8,242 bases of DNA from Euryarchaeota archaeon TMED117 (lineage in GTDB: Archaea > Thermoplasmatota > Poseidoniia > Poseidoniales > Poseidoniaceae). The notes beneath the pieces are model-generated. The model saw nothing but the letters and a program-made list of their open reading frames with translations. It was not told the origin of the DNA and ran no database searches. Positions 5,147 to 8,242 of the stretch are shown in pieces. A program made the translations under genes and the position numbers. Positions within the stretch are counted from its first letter, which is position 1; each line of letters opens with the position of its first letter. The DNA lies in NCBI GenBank assembly GCA_002171315.2, contig NHFS02000062.1, positions 3,532-11,773 of the forward strand, in the 5' to 3' direction.

Positions 5147-8100
5147 AAAGATTGAACTTTTCTGAGCAGATTGGGCATTCAATTTGAGAACGCATCATAT
5201 CAGTAACAACGAAATTCGCTTTGCAGGATGGACAAGTAGCTTGCCTTCGTAACGGTGGAAGTTCGGGTAAAGGAGGGAGTGCCGGCAATACAGGCTCTCC
5301 ATCAAGCGGAAGGGTTGGTAACGGGAGTGGATTGAGTTGACCAGGTAATGGAAGAGGTGGAGTTTTTGAGATAATCTCAGCAATTTCACGTTCTTGCTTC
5401 CTTTGGATTCTTCTGTTAAGACGTGCACTGCCTTCTCCAGAAGCGTTCTTTGCTTCGAGTGTATCAAGAAGTGTGGGTTCCTCCATTTCAATTTCAAATT
5501 CAGGAGAAGAAGGAGAGAGTGTTGCAACGAGTTCTTCTTCAGAATCCGTGTCGTCTTCTTCTACAGTAACCATTATTGCTAGATCAGCATCATCTTCTTC
5601 TTCTTCGAGAACCTCATCCTCCTCTTTGTTTGAGTGCCTTAATGTGGCCATTACGGTTATGAAAAGCAGAGAAATTGCTCCAAGTATTCCAAAGAATGTG
5701 AGTTTCTTGGTTGATTCAGAGCCTGGCAAAGGTTCGATTAACTGTTCGAAGAAAGATTTTGGAGCCGAGGATTCTTGTTCTTCATTTAGTGCAAATTTTT
5801 GCATCGAGATACGGCCAGTTTCTGATACGGTAAACAAAACTCCATCCTTTTGATTGGTTGAATATCCAATAAGATCGCCATTGTTTCCAATTACGTTTCC
5901 AAGAGCAAAGACTGGATTTACACCATCATCTGTGAAAAGACCATATCGAACTGAAGTGCCATACACTGTAATCTCATCATAGATTATGTCAATAGAATCT
6001 GAATGCTGAGAGAATTCAATCCTTGTTGAACCTGGCGCAGAAACCATGTGGGTTTCTTCAACCCAATTCCCCTTTGTCGCAGTGTGCGCAATTTGAGCTG
6101 TTCTACCTTTACCCTCAATCCAAGCAGCGAAAATCATATCCTCGCCATCAACTTCAAGGACGCCCAAATGAGGAGATGATGCGTAATCGCCTACAGACAA
6201 CTGATAGGACCAGTCTTCGGCCGTAGGATCTCCTCTTGCATACATCAGACCAACACGTTCCTCTCCGGAAATGTCGTCTCTCAGTTCTTGGTATAGCAAA
6301 TGTAATTCTCCATCGAGAAGCGATGTACTGAGAGAATCTCCATCATCTGGATGTATGTCAATATTGACGAGATGATTAACTGGGGAAGACCAATTCTCCT
6401 TGAGATCAGGAGTCGTAGATTGGATGCTAAAAATCGACGTGATATCACTCCATGAACCTCCTGTAGAAATATTACGATAATAACCAGATAACACGTAAAG
6501 TCCATCTTCTTCAGTTATGTCTAAGCCCCAGTATTGCCCCTCGGATATTTTCAGTGGAGTAAGATGATGGTGAACTGGAAGCATCTGACCTGTTTCTGAG
6601 AATGAGGACATTGCGACATCGATGAGAGATGATCCAATTTGATTTTCCGTTCTACTTGTCCAAGCAGCATGCACAAGTCCGTCACTACGTTCAAACACTG
6701 TCAACTCACCTGCCCAATTATCATCGACTAATGTATCGGTAAGTAATCTCAAATCACTGCTGAGAGAGCGTACATGCAACTCTCCATTTATTTCTGTGAA
6801 TACGAGTGATGATTTACCGATACCGGCAAATGCTACTGGAGATTCATCGGCGGATAATTCGAGCGTACTCGTTCCGCCTGAGAGGAGATCACTCACAGCA
6901 ACGGTAAATCTTACAGTATCGTAATCAGGGTCAACGCCATCTCCTGATAATACTGCACGATAGAGGACTCCTCCTTTCTCAGGATGTATATCTGTGAAGG
7001 ATACAACTGCATCACCGGACGTCGTGGTGGCACCAGGAATCACGACTATTGATTCTTCGTCAATGGGTTCAAATCCGCCGTATTCTAGATTCATTCGTTC
7101 TAAATTCACCTTCAAAGAAATAGCATCATCTAAACCTAGGTTGTCGATGCGTACTCGGATTGTGTACGGTTCATTCACAATTGGAATATTTGGGAGTGTG
7201 GTTGTCGAACCTGGTAAAAATCTCAATACAGGTTCGGATGGCCGCTCAAGAATATCATAGGTAAACGAATAGATATTATCATCCAAATCGAGGTCTCCTT
7301 GGACGTTATTAGGATCAAGTTCAATCGAGACTTCATGAGTGCCTGCAACAGTTGCTAGCCACCAAAGGGTGACTTCTACTGATTGCCCTTTTTTGAGCAA
7401 GGGAATGAGCCCCTGTGAGGGATAAATTTCAGAAATTTCTCCAGGGGCATTGAGCCTGACAAAGATATCATTCGCATCTTTGTCACCGCCATTGAATACC
7501 TCAAATTTCAGTTCGAGCAAACTTCCTGAATAAACTGTTTCAGCAGGTAATTGTTGATCGAAGATTTCAACATCACCATTGAATCTTAATGCTGGTGCTG
7601 GAGCGATATTATCGATGTTAACCGTCCTGATTGCTAGGGGTGATGCAAGGCCTGATTTGTTAACCATTCTAACAGAGAATTCTCTTGCACCATCATCAAC
7701 CTCAGTTGTATCCCATGTAAACTCCCATTCATCTAAACCATCTTGGCCAGCGCCACTTAGATTGTTCAAATTGGTCCCTAGTTTCCATTCATCTCCATCA
7801 ATTCTGTATTCAATACGGTCGTGCTCAACGCCTTCGACTTGACCTATGACTTGTACAGAGCCATCAAGAACCTCTCGTAAAGTTGGATTTTGGATTGAAA
7901 CTCCCATCCGAGAAACTTCGAATGAACGAATCGCAGGATTTGATTCATTGCCATCAGTATCGTATGCTTTAGCGTAAACTAAAACATACTTATCATTGGA
8001 TTGAACCCAAGAATCTTCAACAAGAACATCAAGATACCAGTTTTCCATTGGACCTCTCGCTTCTGTCCAGTTCATTAGCATCACAGGAGGGTTGTTGTTG

Positions 8101-8242
8101 CTGTTTTGCCAATGTTGCTCCAAATAAATTTCCACCCTATTGTAATCAACCTCGGTTGTATTAACATTTCCAGAAATCCGTGTGGTATCACCACTAAGGA
8201 GCCACGTTCCGTTTACGGGGAAACTTACGTTAACATCACTCG
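5145..8242 (-). CDS. Large trans-envelope protein: Ig-like/CARDB-like ectodomain, one membrane span, cytosolic Pro-Leu tail and zinc ribbon (5' partial)
   Basis: The frame stays open to the right edge, so at least 1032 codons are visible and the N-terminus, with any signal peptide, is outside. The GTG at 8135 is an internal Val codon. From N to C: Ig-like beta segments with FEV/TVNID-type ends (about 8242-7600); two CARDB-like segments (about 7600-7240 and 7240-6890) with FEVFNGGDKDANDIFV and VRIDNLGLDDAISLKV; a probable beta-propeller (about 6850-5790) with recurring DG-hydrophobic-H-x-AW/LY-type strands; a membrane span LTFFGILGAISLLFITVMATL (5702-5640); an acidic cytosolic stretch (about 5625-5470); a basic helix NRRIQRKQEREIAEII; a Pro-Leu-rich repeat (about 5365-5247); and a zinc ribbon CPSC-x15-CPIC (5234-5166). 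Nine N-x-S/T sequons lie on the outer side. The order resembles large surface proteins of marine group II archaea. Function is unknown: adhesion, substrate sensing or envelope scaffolding are possible. It is followed closely by glmS. Confidence 0.88.
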   Translation of the reverse strand, partial: SDVNVSFPVNGTWLLSGDTTRISGNVNTTEVDYNRVEIYLEQHWQNSNNNPPVMLMNWTEARGPMENWYLDVLVEDSWVQSNDKYVLVYAKAYDTDGNESNPAIRSFEVSRMGVSIQNPTLREVLDGSVQVIGQVEGVEHDRIEYRIDGDEWKLGTNLNNLSGAGQDGLDEWEFTWDTTEVDDGAREFSVRMVNKSGLASPLAIRTVNIDNIAPAPALRFNGDVEIFDQQLPAETVYSGSLLELKFEVFNGGDKDANDIFVRLNAPGEISEIYPSQGLIPLLKKGQSVEVTLWWLATVAGTHEVSIELDPNNVQGDLDLDDNIYSFTYDILERPSEPVLRFLPGSTTTLPNIPIVNEPYTIRVRIDNLGLDDAISLKVNLERMNLEYGGFEPIDEESIVVIPGATTTSGDAVVSFTDIHPEKGGVLYRAVLSGDGVDPDYDTVRFTVAVSDLLSGGTSTLELSADESPVAFAGIGKSSLVFTEINGELHVRSLSSDLRLLTDTLVDDNWAGELTVFERSDGLVHAAWTSRTENQIGSSLIDVAMSSFSETGQMLPVHHHLTPLKISEGQYWGLDITEEDGLYVLSGYYRNISTGGSWSDITSIFSIQSTTPDLKENWSSPVNHLVNIDIHPDDGDSLSTSLLDGELHLLYQELRDDISGEERVGLMYARGDPTAEDWSYQLSVGDYASSPHLGVLEVDGEDMIFAAWIEGKGRTAQIAHTATKGNWVEETHMVSAPGSTRIEFSQHSDSIDIIYDEITVYGTSVRYGLFTDDGVNPVFALGNVIGNNGDLIGYSTNQKDGVLFTVSETGRISMQKFALNEEQESSAPKSFFEQLIEPLPGSESTKKLTFFGILGAISLLFITVMATLRHSNKEEDEVLEEEEDDADLAIMVTVEEDDTDSEEELVATLSPSSPEFEIEMEEPTLLDTLEAKNASGEGSARLNRRIQRKQEREIAEIISKTPPLPLPGQLNPLPLPTLPLDGEPVLPALPPLPELPPLRRQATCPSCKANFVVTDMMRSQIECPICSEKFNL

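Noticed and set aside
5580..5630. TTC/TTCTTC tandem microsatellite-like tract
   Set aside because: It encodes the acidic Glu run of the cytosolic tail on the minus strand; repeats are irregular and fit codon usage, so there is no need to invoke a separate repeat element.
5473..5853. Plus-strand 126-codon frame extremely rich in serine
   Set aside because: It is the antisense of the acidic cytosolic segment of the large envelope protein: Glu codons read backwards give Ser (TTC/TCC/TCT). No ribosome site and no family resemblance.
7064..7080. GGTTCAAATCC, resembling the T-loop of a tRNA
   Set aside because: The flanking bases do not form the required 5-bp T stem, no anticodon or acceptor arms are found nearby, and the stretch lies in-frame inside the large envelope protein gene.
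8133..8135. GTG at 8135 as the start codon of the large envelope protein
   Set aside because: The same frame continues without stops to the window edge and encodes further Ig-like sequence (FPVNGTWLLSGD) with no signal peptide after the GTG, so this is an internal valine.
1..8242. Search for mobile elements, CRISPR arrays, toxin-antitoxin or defence islands
   Set aside because: No transposase, integrase, regularly spaced repeats, terminal inverted repeats or known defence domains were seen; all long frames are accounted for by household or envelope genes.

Overview
The window looks like a compact archaeal chromosome segment, most probably from a marine Thermoplasmatota lineage such as Candidatus Poseidoniales (Marine Group II). 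This is inferred from several signs: an archaeal-type SepF, a stand-alone RAD55/KaiC-like ATPase, GTGA/AGGTGAT-type ribosome binding sites, and a very large envelope protein that combines CARDB-like ectodomains with a cytoplasmic proline-rich tail and a zinc ribbon. By eye the base composition is moderately AT-rich. No tRNA, rRNA, CRISPR array, transposase or attachment site was seen. The lineage call rests on protein character, not on a marker gene.

Left block, + strand (1-1940): the last 28 codons of an unknown gene, then sepF (93-641), then a 12-span membrane protein (651-1940). The three are packed head to tail with gaps of 5 and 9 bases. In both junctions the upstream TGA stop overlaps or abuts a GTGA ribosome-binding motif, so they probably form one translationally coupled operon. 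SepF is the membrane anchor of FtsZ in archaea, so the uncharacterised membrane protein is a candidate envelope or division partner.

Middle (1932-3316): a maf-type nucleotide pyrophosphatase on the - strand overlaps the end of the membrane-protein gene by 9 bases. It is divergently transcribed from a RecA/KaiC-superfamily ATPase on the + strand. The 95-base divergent spacer holds a short hairpin over the maf ribosome binding site and a TTTGCAAA palindrome.

Right block, - strand (8242-3317): a gene of more than 3 kb, entering from beyond the right edge, encodes a surface protein with Ig-like, CARDB-like and probable beta-propeller regions, one membrane span, an acidic cytosolic segment, a Pro-Leu repeat and a C-terminal zinc ribbon. 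It is followed 10 bases later by glmS (glucosamine-6-phosphate synthase), which starts at TTG behind a strong AGGTGAT site overlapping the previous stop codon. glmS ends exactly where the ATPase gene ends, with no intervening base.

No stretch over 300 bases lacks a gene. The most interesting items are the trans-envelope protein with a cytosolic zinc ribbon and its coupling to glmS, the sepF plus 12-span membrane protein operon, and the altered motifs in the Maf protein and the ATPase. No wholly new defence or mobile system is evident.
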